Shown: in pieces, positions 8,408 to 17,185 of the stretch | Numbering within the stretch: the stretch's first letter is position 1 | How the letters are laid out: every line of letters begins with the position of its first letter | Source: an uncultured Christensenella sp. | GTDB lineage: Bacteria; Bacillota; Clostridia; Christensenellales; Borkfalkiaceae | Assembly (NCBI GenBank): GCA_910583545.1 | Contig: CAJTXM010000003.1 | Span: forward strand, 1 to 64,000 | DNA: 64,000 nt | Reading direction: 5' to 3' | Notes under the pieces: generated by a model | Databases searched by the model: none | The model's input: only the letters and a program-made list of their open reading frames with translations | Told to the model about the DNA's origin: nothing | Position numbers and translations under genes: made by a program

Positions 8408-8589
8408 TTTCGCTTCCGATAAGCTTCGTTCTACTGCGTCAATACGGATAACGCCTAAGTCGTTTACGTCTATGTAAACTCCTGTCGGCATCATCGGCAT
8501 TTCCTTGTATAACCAGCTTCTCGTAAGCGAAGATTTGTTTTACGTCCGATAAGCTTTGTATTTCAACAAAAAATAAAATTATTGACTAT

Positions 8590-10053
8590 ATGACTTTTAA
8601 AGAAAGAATAAAGAATTTTTTTACGCCGATAGATTTAAGGCAGGGAAAAGAGTGGAAGGTACTGCTTAAATTTTCCCTGCCTGTTATCGTGTCGTATCTT
8701 TTACAGCAGGTCTATACGATAAGCGACGCGATAATATGCGGACAGACTCTTTCCGCGGACGAGGTTGCGGGCGTAAACGACGTTTCGTCGCTCATTTTCG
8801 TATTTTTACAGTTCGCTTTCGGCTGTACGGCTGGCTTTACCGTAATTATTTCCGACCGAATAGGCAATTCCGACAGCGACGGTATACGCCGTTCTTTTGC
8901 CGTGCAGATAATTCTTTGCGCGGTGATTACCGTAGTTCTGACCGCCGTCTCTATGCTCAGTTTAAAACCGCTTTTGAAGTGGATAAACGTCACGCCCGAA
9001 AACGAGGCGGTCTACACCTCGGCGTACACCTACTGTATGATAATCTTTGCAGGTATTTTCGCGCAGATGTTTTATAATTTCATCTGTTCGGTTCTGCGCA
9101 GCGTAGGCGATTCGGTAACTCCGCTTGTCTTTCTTTTTATTTCCACCGTAGTAAATATCGCGCTCGATATTCTGTTTATCTCAGTATTTAACTGGGGCGT
9201 AGTCGGCGCGGCGTCCGCGACGGTTATCGCGCAGGCTTTGAGTACGTTTGCGTGTTTTATATATACCTTTGTAAAGTTCAGACAGCTTAGACTTAAACGC
9301 TCCGACTTCAGGGCGGAAGCAGGCGAATACCTCAACCATATAAAACAGGGCGTGCCTCTCGGACTGCAATTTTCGGTGCTTGCGATAGGTCTTATCGTCT
9401 TGCAGGGCGAAGTCGTGCGCTTCGACCTGACTCCCGAAGGCGCAATGGTTGCGGGCAACCCTGCGCAGAACGGCTACGGCGCGGCGTGCAAACTCGGCAA
9501 TTTTTTAATGTCGCCGATGAACGCGTTCGGCACCGCTCTGGTAAGCTTCAACGCCCAGAACTTCGGCGCGCGCGAATATTCGAGAATAAAGCGCGGAACC
9601 GTGCAGGCAACGTTTATGATATTTATTTTCTATGCGGTACTTGCCGGCACGGGGCTGTTGCTGACGATAAACGGGGCGTATTTAAAGCTGTTTTTAAGCG
9701 CGGACAAAATTACTCCGCAGTCGATGAAATTCGGTAACGGTTATCTCTACGTCGCGCTTTCGCTGTATTTCATATTGGGTATTTTGTTTGTGTGGCGTTC
9801 GGCGGTGCAGGGGATAGAAAAATCATTTTTCACGCTTCTTGCCGGTACGGCGGAGTTGATAGCAAGAATTTCAGTCTGCTTTCTGCTTCCGCGCGCAATC
9901 AACGGCGGAGCGATAAACTGCGAAGCTTCGTTTTTATCGTATGTGGCGCTGTGTTTTGCCGATCCCGCCGCGTGGCTCGGTTCGGTGCTTGCGCTGACTT
10001 ATCCTTTCGTTAAATATATCTGTCTTAAAAAATACAAAAATACGGACGGCTGA
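8590..10053 (+). CDS. MATE-family multidrug exporter
   Basis: 487 residues with 12 predicted hydrophobic helices in two halves, typical MATE size. The N-terminal FSLPVIVSYLLQQVYTISDA stretch and the internal QGVPLGLQFS motif are characteristic. Proton- or sodium-driven drug/cation export is the family role; the substrate is not predictable. There is no clear Shine-Dalgarno. The stop codon lies in the loop of the terminator hairpin. Confidence 0.93.
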   Translation: MTFKERIKNFFTPIDLRQGKEWKVLLKFSLPVIVSYLLQQVYTISDAIICGQTLSADEVAGVNDVSSLIFVFLQFAFGCTAGFTVIISDRIGNSDSDGIRRSFAVQIILCAVITVVLTAVSMLSLKPLLKWINVTPENEAVYTSAYTYCMIIFAGIFAQMFYNFICSVLRSVGDSVTPLVFLFISTVVNIALDILFISVFNWGVVGAASATVIAQALSTFACFIYTFVKFRQLRLKRSDFRAEAGEYLNHIKQGVPLGLQFSVLAIGLIVLQGEVVRFDLTPEGAMVAGNPAQNGYGAACKLGNFLMSPMNAFGTALVSFNAQNFGAREYSRIKRGTVQATFMIFIFYAVLAGTGLLLTINGAYLKLFLSADKITPQSMKFGNGYLYVALSLYFILGILFVWRSAVQGIEKSFFTLLAGTAELIARISVCFLLPRAINGGAINCEASFLSYVALCFADPAAWLGSVLALTYPFVKYICLKKYKNTDG

Positions 10054-10066
10054 CCGTCCGTATTTT
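10037..10066. terminator. Bidirectional terminator
   Basis: Perfect 13-bp stem (10037-10049/10054-10066) with a 4-nt loop containing the TGA of the MATE gene. It separates two convergent genes and has A/T runs on both sides. Confidence 0.92.
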
Positions 10067-10593
10067 CATTTTACTTTGATTCGTCTGTCTACTTTGAAAT
10101 TGACTTTATCCGTTGAGTGCGCTACGAGGAAGGTATTGATTTTTACTTCGTCGGGGTAGGGGATGCCCTGCAATTTTTCATACGCTTCGTCAAGTTTTGT
10201 TTCGTCGCCGTCCATAGCAAGGGTCGTGTGGAAAATAAATTCTTTATCCAGCTTGTCGGGTTTTACTGCGTAGCTCTTTCCTATTTCGTCAAGCTCTTCG
10301 TGAAGATATTTCAGCCGTTCGTGCTGTTCGGTTTTCAGCCAGATTATCCCCTCGCGTCTTTCCATATCCGTGATTTTCACAGTGAAGGGCTTTTCGGCTT
10401 TCAACAGCTCTATAATATCTTTAATGCAGTGCTTTGCAATTTCCTCTTCGGTATCGAATACGATTTTCAGCGAAATATGCTGGGGGAAATTGAAAACGGT
10501 TTTGTCAAGTCCGAGTTCGTCGCTGAGAGCAATAATTTTTTCCCGAAATTCCGTAAAACGGGGACTTATATCACAGCCTATCCAAATATACAT
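10066..10593 (-). CDS. 2H phosphoesterase (2'-5' RNA ligase / cyclic phosphodiesterase family)
   Basis: 175 residues carrying both H-x-T/S-x motifs that define the 2H superfamily: HISL (residues 39-42) and HTTL (122-125). Members open 2',3'-cyclic phosphates or join RNA ends; which reaction applies here cannot be told. It has an AGAGGCGG ribosome-binding site and is transcribed away from the DtxR-like gene. Confidence 0.85.
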   Translation of the reverse strand: MYIWIGCDISPRFTEFREKIIALSDELGLDKTVFNFPQHISLKIVFDTEEEIAKHCIKDIIELLKAEKPFTVKITDMERREGIIWLKTEQHERLKYLHEELDEIGKSYAVKPDKLDKEFIFHTTLAMDGDETKLDEAYEKLQGIPYPDEVKINTFLVAHSTDKVNFKVDRRIKVK

Positions 10594-10681
10594 AACCGCC
10601 TCTGTAAATTTTTTTATTTATTATATAATAAAAGCGGCTGAAATGCAACAACTTGACGCGGTATTTAAACGATAAGGTTTA

Positions 10682-10710
10682 TTGACAAAATTTTTATTAT
10701 ATTATATAAT
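10682..10710 (+). promoter_or_regulatory. Consensus promoter of the DtxR-like regulator
   Basis: TTGACA (10682-10687), exactly 17 bp, TATAAT (10705-10710). The first usable ATG (10718) is 7 nt after the -10 box. Confidence 0.9.
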
Positions 10711-10717
10711 GCTGAAT

Positions 10718-11077
10718 ATGAAAAACAATCAGTCATCGGAAGATTATCTGGAATGTATTCTGCTTCTGTCGCGTGAAAATAAAGACGTGCACAGGGTCGA
10801 CGTTGCGCGCCGTATAGGCGTTTCACAGCCTGCCGTACAGAAGGCAGTAAAAATTTTGCAGGCATCGGACTTCGTGGAATTTGACGGAATGCACATTTAC
10901 CTCACGCAGAAGGGCGAAAAATACGCCTCCGAAATTTACGGCAGGCACTGCATTTTAAAAGAATTTCTGCAAAAAATCGGTGTAAACGCTTCCGACGCCG
11001 AGGCGGACGCCTGCAAGATGGAGCATATTATTTCAAAGTCATCGTTTGAAGCAATAAAAAAATTTTTGGATAAATAG
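10718..11077 (+). CDS. DtxR/MntR-family metal-dependent regulator
   Basis: 119 residues. An N-terminal winged helix (SSEDYLECILLLSRENKDVHRVDVARRIGVSQPAVQKAVK) is followed by a helical dimerisation/metal-binding region with His and Glu/Asp/Cys ligands (GRHCILKEFL, EADACKMEHII). This matches DtxR/MntR proteins that sense Mn2+ or Fe2+. The start was set at 10718 because upstream in-frame codons overlap the promoter. The predicted mRNA is leaderless. No transporter target is adjacent. Confidence 0.88.
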   Translation: MKNNQSSEDYLECILLLSRENKDVHRVDVARRIGVSQPAVQKAVKILQASDFVEFDGMHIYLTQKGEKYASEIYGRHCILKEFLQKIGVNASDAEADACKMEHIISKSSFEAIKKFLDK

Positions 11078-11089
11078 TCGGGGAAAATT

Positions 11090-14000
11090 ATGAAATTCAA
11101 AAAACTGTTTTTAATTATTTTTTCGCTGTGTATATCTCTCTCGCTCGCCTGCGGTTTCGCCGCCTGCGGAGGCGAAGAGGATACGGGGATACCCGTTGCG
11201 AGCGTCGGATTCAACAAAAACGTTTTAGAGCTCGAAGTCGGTGAAACTTACAAGCTGAACGCAACAGTTCTTCCGAGCAACGCGACGGATAAAACGCTGA
11301 TATGGTCGTCGTCCGATTCTGACGTCGCTTCCGTTTCCGACGGGCTTATTACGGCAAAGAAAGAGGGCGAAGCCGAAATTACGGCAAAGTCGGGCAACAA
11401 GCAGGCGGTCTGCACCGTTACCGTCACGCCCGAAACCGCCGTTACCGTTCCCGTAACAAGCGTTACTTTAAATCAGAGCGTTTATACGCTCGCCATAGGC
11501 GCAAGCTATACGCTTATACCCACAGTCCTGCCTGCCAACGCGACGGACAGACAGGTTAAATGGTCGTCTTCCAACGAAAAGACTGTGACCGTTTCCGACA
11601 GGGGCGTAATACAGGCGATTGCCGAGGGGACTTCCACAATAAAAGCCGAGGCAGGCGGTAAAAGCGCGACCTGCGCCGTCACCGTTGAAAAGACGATAGT
11701 TGCCGTAACGGAAGTTACGCTTGACAGAACTTCTCTTTCATTGAAGGTAAACGAAACTTTCACTCTGAGCGCGACCGTCGCACCCGAAAACGCAACCGAC
11801 AAAGCGGTAAAATGGACGACTTCGAATTCTGGCGTAGTCAGGGTTTCAAACGGAACCGTAACCGCAGTCGGCGAGGGTACGGCAAAGATAACCGCGGCGG
11901 CGGGCGGTAAGAGCGCAAGCTGTACGGTTACAGTCGAAAAGGAAGAAACAGAGATTATCCCCGTTGAGAGCGTCACTCTCAACAGAAACAGCCTCGAACT
12001 CGGATTAAACGAAGCTTTCACTCTGAGCGCGACCGTCACGCCCGAAAACGCAACCGACAAAGCGGTAAAATGGACGACCTCGGATTCGGACGTAGTCAGG
12101 GTTTCAAACGGAACCGTAACGGCAGTCGGCGAGGGCACGGCGAAGATAACCGCGGCGGCAGGCGGTAAGAGCGCGAGCTGTACCGTCATCGTAAAGAACG
12201 CAGAACCCGAATTTATTCCCGTTGAGAGCGTCACGCTCAACAGGGAAAGTCTTGAACTTAAAGTAGACGAAACGTTTACGCTTACGGCTCTTATCGCGCC
12301 TTCGGATGCGACAGAAACCGAAATAACATGGAATTCGGACAATACCTCCGTTGCAACCGTTGCCGACGGTATAGTTACCGCAGTCGGCGTGGGTACGGCG
12401 AATATAACCGCAACGGCAGGCGGCGTTACGGCGGTTTGCGAAATCGGCGTAATCGCAAAAGACGAACCCGTTATTCCGCCCGATCCCGACGTTCCCATCG
12501 AGGACGACATTATAACTTACGCCCATTCGGGCGAAGAGTGCGCGGCTTTTGAATGGAAAGACGCCGACGCGAATAAAGCGAAAGCCGAATACAAGCTTTC
12601 ATCGTCGAACTCTTATATTCCGGTTGATAAAGAGCTTATCAGGCAGATTTCCGCGGATACTGCGCGCGTCGATATCTTAGGACTGAAAGGCGGAGCGAAG
12701 TACGATTTCAGAATAACTACGGGCGGGGGCAAAATAAAAATCATAACGGGCGTTGAAATTTCTTCTCACGACCGCTCTGGCTATGCACATTACAACTATA
12801 CCGGCGGAGTGGGCGCGTATAACGACGACGGCACGCTGAAATCGGACGCAACGGTGATTTACGTTACCGAAGAAAACAAAAACAACGTCGACGGCAGCGG
12901 AAAAAGCATTGCCGAATATTTGGCTTCGGCGCGCGGCAACAAAAAACCGATTGTCGTAAGAATCATCGGCACCGTCGGCGCCGCGACCTGGAAAGAAGGT
13001 AATGTCACTTACACCAAAACTTCAGGCAACACCGACAGTGAAGGCAACCTTCTGCCCGAAGCGATCGTCGGCGCTAACGGCAAGGCGCTTGATCAAAAGA
13101 ACTGGACGCAGGCGGAGCTTGTAGCGGGCGGATACAACGTGCTTGACACAAGCAGGTTTGCCGAGCTCAGAGGGCTGAGCAGTACGGTAAAATGGGATTC
13201 GTCCAAGCAAGAATTCGACAGCTGTTGGAACGACTGCCAGATCAGGGAAGTAAAGAATATAACCGTAGAGGGTGTGGGCGAGGACGCGGAAATTTTCCAG
13301 TGGGGAATGACGTTCAAAAACTGTAATTCCGTAGAAGTCCGCAACATAAGATTTTACGACTATACCGAAGACGCGTGTTCTATCGAGGGAAGTGAAAACT
13401 CAACTACGCTTTCTGGTTTCAAACACAAAAACTTCTGGATACACCATAACACGTTCGATATCGGCGTAAACTACTGGGACGTGTGCAAAGAACAGGACAA
13501 ACACGACGGCGACGGCTCTACAGACTTCAAATATCTCTCGCATATAACCGTTTCGTACAACCGCTATAACGGCACGCACAAGACAGGACTTGTCGGCGGA
13601 AGCGATTCGGCGCGTCAGGCTTGCTTTACTTTCCACCACAACTACTACAACGGCTGTGACCAGCGTATGCCTCTCGGCAGGCAGGCGAATATGCATATGT
13701 ACAACAATTACTATGCAGGTTCGGGACTGTACAGCATATCGCTCAGGGCAGGCGCGTATGCGTTCATCGAAAACTGCGTGTTTACAAGCGGTAAGAGCAC
13801 GACGAGACCTATCGAGCTTGTCAAGGGAAGCTATGGCGTGCCTTCCGCAAAAGTCATAAACTGCGACATAGACGAAAAGAAAATTTCCAACGCAATCAGC
13901 GGAGTGAAAAATCTCTACGTTGGCAGTGACAGGACGGCTGTCGTCGAGGGCGGTAACCTCTACGGACTCAATTTCGAACAGGATAAAGATTTTTATACCG

Positions 14001-14629
14001 TTTCCGATATGCTCGCCACGTCCGAGGTCAAAAAAGTAATTCCCGAGGTTGCCGGCGTTATGCACAGAAATTCGAATATCGACCTCGGCGGAACGGTCGA
14101 CCCCGAGCCTCCCGTACCCGATCCCGATCCTGAGCCCGACCCTCCCGTCGAGCCGACTGCTAAAACGGTGACTATGAACGTTGCAGAAGCTGTAAACGAA
14201 AACATACTTGCAGTAAACACTACGGCGCATAATATTGATAACGTAACTCTTGCAGAAGGTATAGTGCTGAACACCACGGGCAATAAAACCAAGGTGACGG
14301 AGCATAATAACGAAATAGAGGGTAAATTGTTTACCCACAGAGTTGTATTAAAGGGCAAAGGCAATTATTTTAAGTTGTCCGTAACGGGCGCTTGCACTGT
14401 CAGAGTTTACGTCGCGAACGGCAGTTCAACCGACACGAAAAGCCGTAATATAGGTATTTACAAAGATGCGGAGGCAACGACGTTGGCGGAGGGTACGGCG
14501 TTAACCGGACTTGTCAACGGCGAAAAACAGTTGATTACTTACGATATTTCGGCGTCGGGTGACTATTTTCTTGAAAGCATCGATAACGAGTTGAGTATCT
14601 ATCAGATAGAAATCATCTATGCGGAATAA
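11090..14629 (+). CDS. Surface lipoprotein with five Big_2 domains and a PL1-type pectate lyase
   Basis: 1179 residues. A lipoprotein signal (LSLAC or GFAAC lipobox within the first 27 residues) leads to five Big_2 immunoglobulin-like repeats (about 35-455). A parallel beta-helix of polysaccharide lyase family 1 follows (about 555-890) with HITVSYNRYNGTHKTGLVGG and HHNYYNGCDQRMPLGR, the usual Ca-binding and catalytic Arg region. A Pro-Asp-Glu-rich linker leads to a C-terminal beta domain (about 990-1179). It likely degrades pectin or another uronate polymer outside the cell, the Big_2 stalk holding the enzyme off the surface. The 13-nt gap to the regulator gene suggests co-transcription. Confidence 0.9.
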   Translation: MKFKKLFLIIFSLCISLSLACGFAACGGEEDTGIPVASVGFNKNVLELEVGETYKLNATVLPSNATDKTLIWSSSDSDVASVSDGLITAKKEGEAEITAKSGNKQAVCTVTVTPETAVTVPVTSVTLNQSVYTLAIGASYTLIPTVLPANATDRQVKWSSSNEKTVTVSDRGVIQAIAEGTSTIKAEAGGKSATCAVTVEKTIVAVTEVTLDRTSLSLKVNETFTLSATVAPENATDKAVKWTTSNSGVVRVSNGTVTAVGEGTAKITAAAGGKSASCTVTVEKEETEIIPVESVTLNRNSLELGLNEAFTLSATVTPENATDKAVKWTTSDSDVVRVSNGTVTAVGEGTAKITAAAGGKSASCTVIVKNAEPEFIPVESVTLNRESLELKVDETFTLTALIAPSDATETEITWNSDNTSVATVADGIVTAVGVGTANITATAGGVTAVCEIGVIAKDEPVIPPDPDVPIEDDIITYAHSGEECAAFEWKDADANKAKAEYKLSSSNSYIPVDKELIRQISADTARVDILGLKGGAKYDFRITTGGGKIKIITGVEISSHDRSGYAHYNYTGGVGAYNDDGTLKSDATVIYVTEENKNNVDGSGKSIAEYLASARGNKKPIVVRIIGTVGAATWKEGNVTYTKTSGNTDSEGNLLPEAIVGANGKALDQKNWTQAELVAGGYNVLDTSRFAELRGLSSTVKWDSSKQEFDSCWNDCQIREVKNITVEGVGEDAEIFQWGMTFKNCNSVEVRNIRFYDYTEDACSIEGSENSTTLSGFKHKNFWIHHNTFDIGVNYWDVCKEQDKHDGDGSTDFKYLSHITVSYNRYNGTHKTGLVGGSDSARQACFTFHHNYYNGCDQRMPLGRQANMHMYNNYYAGSGLYSISLRAGAYAFIENCVFTSGKSTTRPIELVKGSYGVPSAKVINCDIDEKKISNAISGVKNLYVGSDRTAVVEGGNLYGLNFEQDKDFYTVSDMLATSEVKKVIPEVAGVMHRNSNIDLGGTVDPEPPVPDPDPEPDPPVEPTAKTVTMNVAEAVNENILAVNTTAHNIDNVTLAEGIVLNTTGNKTKVTEHNNEIEGKLFTHRVVLKGKGNYFKLSVTGACTVRVYVANGSSTDTKSRNIGIYKDAEATTLAEGTALTGLVNGEKQLITYDISASGDYFLESIDNELSIYQIEIIYAE
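11750..12200 (+). repeat. 258-bp internal repeat encoding Big_2 domains 3 and 4
   Basis: The DNA of domain 3 (from about 11750) and domain 4 (from about 12008) is nearly identical over some 190 bp, offset by 258 bp (86 codons). Domains 1, 2 and 5 are more diverged. This indicates a recent in-frame duplication. Confidence 0.8.
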
Positions 14630-14630
14630 T

Positions 14631-14660
14631 AAAAACAGGCGTTTGAACGCCTGTTTTTAT
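14631..14660 (+). terminator. Terminator after the pectate lyase gene
   Basis: 12-bp stem 14631-14642/14647-14658, loop TTGA, with A and T runs as stem flanks. Confidence 0.93.
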
Positions 14661-14695
14661 ATATTTGCCGAAAAGTTTAATTTTAAGATAAATTA

Positions 14696-14724
14696 TTGAC
14701 TTATTTTGTCGGTTACTGTATAAT
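14696..14724 (+). promoter_or_regulatory. Promoter of the sugar transferase gene
   Basis: TTGACT (14696-14701), 17 bp, TATAAT (14719-14724). It implies a leader of about 100 nt before 14831. Confidence 0.85.
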
Positions 14725-14830
14725 ATTGTCGAATTATGTAACTGAATTTTATGACGGTGTATATTTACTGTAATAAAATTATGATTTTATACACAAAATA
14801 AGACGGGAATAGTTTACGGAAATAATTAAA

Positions 14831-15505
14831 ATGGAAAATGAAGAAACTGTAACAGAGAAAAAAAATTACGGTAAACGCGGTTTTAAGTACGGCGTTTACA
14901 GGTTTTTTAAAAGAACGTTCGATATAATTACTTCGGGTATGTTTATCCTGCTTTTCTGTTGGCTGTATCTGATTATAGCGTTGATAGTCAAGTGCGGTGA
15001 CGGAGGCAAGGTTTTTTATTTCCATCCGAGGGTGGGGAAAAACGGAAAAGTGATAAAGATACCCAAGTTCCGCAGTATGAAAAAGAACGCGGACAAACTC
15101 GAAGAAATGCTCACGCCCGAACAGTTGGAGCAGTATAAGCGCGAGTATAAAATCGACAACGATCCGAGAATTACGAAAGTGGGCAGGTTTTTACGCAAGA
15201 CCAGCCTTGACGAACTGCCGAATATTTTCTCTATTTTTATAGGGGATATTTCGGTTATAGGACCGCGTCCGCTTATGCGCGAAGAGCTGGAAGAAAAGTA
15301 CGGCGAGGACGCCGAAAAGCTCGTTTCGGTCAAGCCGGGAATTACGGGCTGGTGGTCGGCTAACGGCAGAAGCAACGTAACATACGAGAGCGGAGAGAGG
15401 CAGAAGTTAGAGCTGTATTACGTGGATCACTGCTCGTTCTGGATGGATACGAAAATTTTATTCAAGACGATAATAAACGTATTTAAAGGCACAGGAGCAA
15501 AATAA
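14831..15505 (+). CDS. Undecaprenyl-phosphate sugar phosphotransferase (initiating transferase)
   Basis: 224 residues of the bacterial sugar transferase family. One N-terminal helix (about 32-55) is followed by the catalytic domain with PKFRSM, DPRITKVGRFLRKTSLDELP, VIGPRPLMREE and VKPGITGWW. It transfers sugar-1-phosphate from a UDP-sugar to undecaprenyl phosphate, the first step of capsule/EPS repeat-unit assembly on the inner membrane face. It likely starts the pathway encoded at 16.3-26.1 kb, though it has its own promoter and terminator. Confidence 0.94.
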   Translation: MENEETVTEKKNYGKRGFKYGVYRFFKRTFDIITSGMFILLFCWLYLIIALIVKCGDGGKVFYFHPRVGKNGKVIKIPKFRSMKKNADKLEEMLTPEQLEQYKREYKIDNDPRITKVGRFLRKTSLDELPNIFSIFIGDISVIGPRPLMREELEEKYGEDAEKLVSVKPGITGWWSANGRSNVTYESGERQKLELYYVDHCSFWMDTKILFKTIINVFKGTGAK

Positions 15506-15508
15506 ATG

Positions 15509-15540
15509 AAAAGTCCCTATTTTCGGGACTTTTATTTTTT
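15509..15540 (+). terminator. Terminator after the sugar transferase
   Basis: 9-bp stem AAAAGTCCC (15509-15517) / GGGACTTTT (15525-15533), then a T run. Confidence 0.9.
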
Positions 15541-15635
15541 GCTTTAAAATCGCATAAAATGCGCATACTTTAAAGAAGAAAACGTAAAGTTGAGCCTGCT
15601 CACAGGGCTAAGTTTGAAAATAACGTGAAATTTCA

Positions 15636-15664
15636 TTGACATAATTTTACATTTTACTTATAAT
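15636..15664 (+). promoter_or_regulatory. Promoter of the 161-residue membrane protein gene
   Basis: Consensus TTGACA (15636-15641), 17 bp, TATAAT (15659-15664). An AAGGAGGG ribosome-binding site lies before the start at 15719. Confidence 0.88.
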
Positions 15665-15718
15665 AAACTGTGCGGAAAGTATAATCTTTATCTTGAAGTT
15701 TTAAAAGGAGGGTGTCAT

Positions 15719-16204
15719 ATGCAGAGCTTAATAGCAGTTTTAGCTGTCTTTATAACCGTTTGCACCCTCGTTTATACCAAAAACCGCGGTTTTAACGTCG
15801 TTGCTTCGCTGCGCGTGTTCGTAAGGCGACTCGCGGTGTACGTAATGTCTTTCTCGTGGATAGTAGTGCTTGCATCGGTTTTCGTGCTCGCCTGCTATTC
15901 GGATATAACTGGACTTTTGAAAGAAGTGCTTTCGGCAAGTTCCGTGAGCGGTCTGAAAAGCTGTCTGAAACTGATTTTCGGCGTAGATTCGGCGTTTATG
16001 GCGTTGCAGATGCTTGCACTGTATTCTTTAATGGTAGGATTCGTTTCGTGCCTTGCGCTGTCGATCGGGCTTACAATCCGTTTTGTTTACAAAACGATTA
16101 TGAGGATAGTCAGAACGTCTTCCTCGGACGAGGAGATAAATTACGGTGTCCGCGTCTGTCACAGCGCTCCGACTTTCAAGATATTTCAGAAATATAATTC
16201 TTAA
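15719..16204 (+). CDS. Hypothetical membrane protein
   Basis: 161 residues with three hydrophobic stretches (about 1-20, 38-62 and 92-125) and a soluble C-terminal tail. No known family recognised. It sits between the initiating transferase and the glycosyltransferase cluster, with a consensus promoter and very strong ribosome-binding site, so it is expressed. A role in polysaccharide export or regulation is only a guess from position. Confidence 0.7.
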   Translation: MQSLIAVLAVFITVCTLVYTKNRGFNVVASLRVFVRRLAVYVMSFSWIVVLASVFVLACYSDITGLLKEVLSASSVSGLKSCLKLIFGVDSAFMALQMLALYSLMVGFVSCLALSIGLTIRFVYKTIMRIVRTSSSDEEINYGVRVCHSAPTFKIFQKYNS

Positions 16205-16219
16205 AATTTAATATTTATT

Positions 16220-16324
16220 CGCAGGACAGCCCTGCGAAATTTAAGCGTATTTTTGTTTTACATAACGCAAAGCTCGCCTTTTCTTTTAGAATTGTGAACT
16301 TTGCGTGAAAACACGAATACGCTT
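16220..16324 (+). promoter_or_regulatory. Structured leader before the polysaccharide cluster
   Basis: Small hairpin CGCAGG/CCTGCG (16220-16225/16231-16236), then a nested long-range structure. The outer arms AAGCGTATT (16243-16251) and AATACGCTT (16316-16324) enclose inner arms ACGCAAAG (16265-16272) and CTTTGCGT (16299-16306). All arms pair perfectly. It could be an attenuator, antiterminator target or small RNA. It is not a simple terminator, as no T run follows the outer stem. Confidence 0.55.
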
Positions 16325-16362
16325 TTATATTCTCAAAAAATAATTGGGGAAGGATAAAATAT

Positions 16363-17130
16363 ATGCAAGGGGAAAAAGTAATAATAGTTGCTGCTCATAA
16401 ACGCTATACAATGCCTGCAGACAGTTTGTATTTGCCGTTGCAGGTCGGGGCGGAAGGCAAATCCGATATAGGCTACAGGAAAGACAACGAAGGCGAAAAT
16501 ATTTCGGAAAAGAATCCGTATTATTGTGAGCTGACGGGGCTCTATTGGGCGTGGAAAAATCTTGAATGCGAGTATTTGGGATTAGCTCATTACAGAAGGC
16601 ATTTTAAAGGTAAAGCTTGTTTGTTTTTGCCTAAATTCAAAAAAATACTGACGGCAGCGCAATTAGAAAAGAAGTTAAAAAAATATGACGTCTTATTGCC
16701 TAAAAAACGTCATTATTATATTGAAACAAACAGAAGTCAGTATCTGCACGCGCATCACGCAATCGGGCTTCAGGAAACGGAAAACGTAATAAAAGAATTT
16801 TATTCCGAATATTTGCCGTCCTGGGACGCCGTGATGAAAAAAAGATCCGGACACCGTTTCAATATGTTTATAATGAAAAAAAGTCTTGCGGACAAGTACT
16901 GCGAATGGCTATTCGATATTTTGGGGAAAGTCGAAGAAAGAATAGACATATCCGACTGGAATCAGTCCGAACAGAGAGTTTTCGGGTATCTTTCGGAGCG
17001 CTTGCTTGACGTGTGGATTTTGAAGAATAAAATAAATTATAAAGATATTCCGTATATGTATATGGAAAAACAAAGTTGGTTAAAAAAAAGTTTCAATTTT
17101 GTAAAAAGAAAATTTAAAGTAAAGATTTAA
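16363..17130 (+). CDS. DUF4422 glycosyltransferase 1
   Basis: 255 residues of the DUF4422 family found in capsule/EPS clusters. Diagnostic features are VIIVAAHK at the N-terminus, the NISEKNPYYCELTGLYWAWKN block, the YLGLAHYRRHF motif, and a C-terminal SEQRVFGYLSERLLDVW segment. The family is regarded as glycosyltransferase-like; donor and acceptor are unknown. A paralogue is encoded at 20458-21201. The GGAAGGA ribosome-binding site is good. Confidence 0.85.
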   Translation: MQGEKVIIVAAHKRYTMPADSLYLPLQVGAEGKSDIGYRKDNEGENISEKNPYYCELTGLYWAWKNLECEYLGLAHYRRHFKGKACLFLPKFKKILTAAQLEKKLKKYDVLLPKKRHYYIETNRSQYLHAHHAIGLQETENVIKEFYSEYLPSWDAVMKKRSGHRFNMFIMKKSLADKYCEWLFDILGKVEERIDISDWNQSEQRVFGYLSERLLDVWILKNKINYKDIPYMYMEKQSWLKKSFNFVKRKFKVKI

Positions 17131-17185
17131 ATTGAAATTTTTTACGCAATGAAACAGATTTAAATAAAGATTAAAAGAGGTTTTA

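Noticed and set aside
8408..8500. Possible minus-strand gene start (MPMMPTGVYIDVNDLG) after prfA
   Set aside because: The N-terminus looks protein-like, but the frame runs on as a prfA shadow and no complete gene fits the 182-bp gap.
11506..12510. 334-codon minus-strand frame
   Set aside because: Shadow of the Big_2 repeats with low-complexity Ser/Val/Thr composition.
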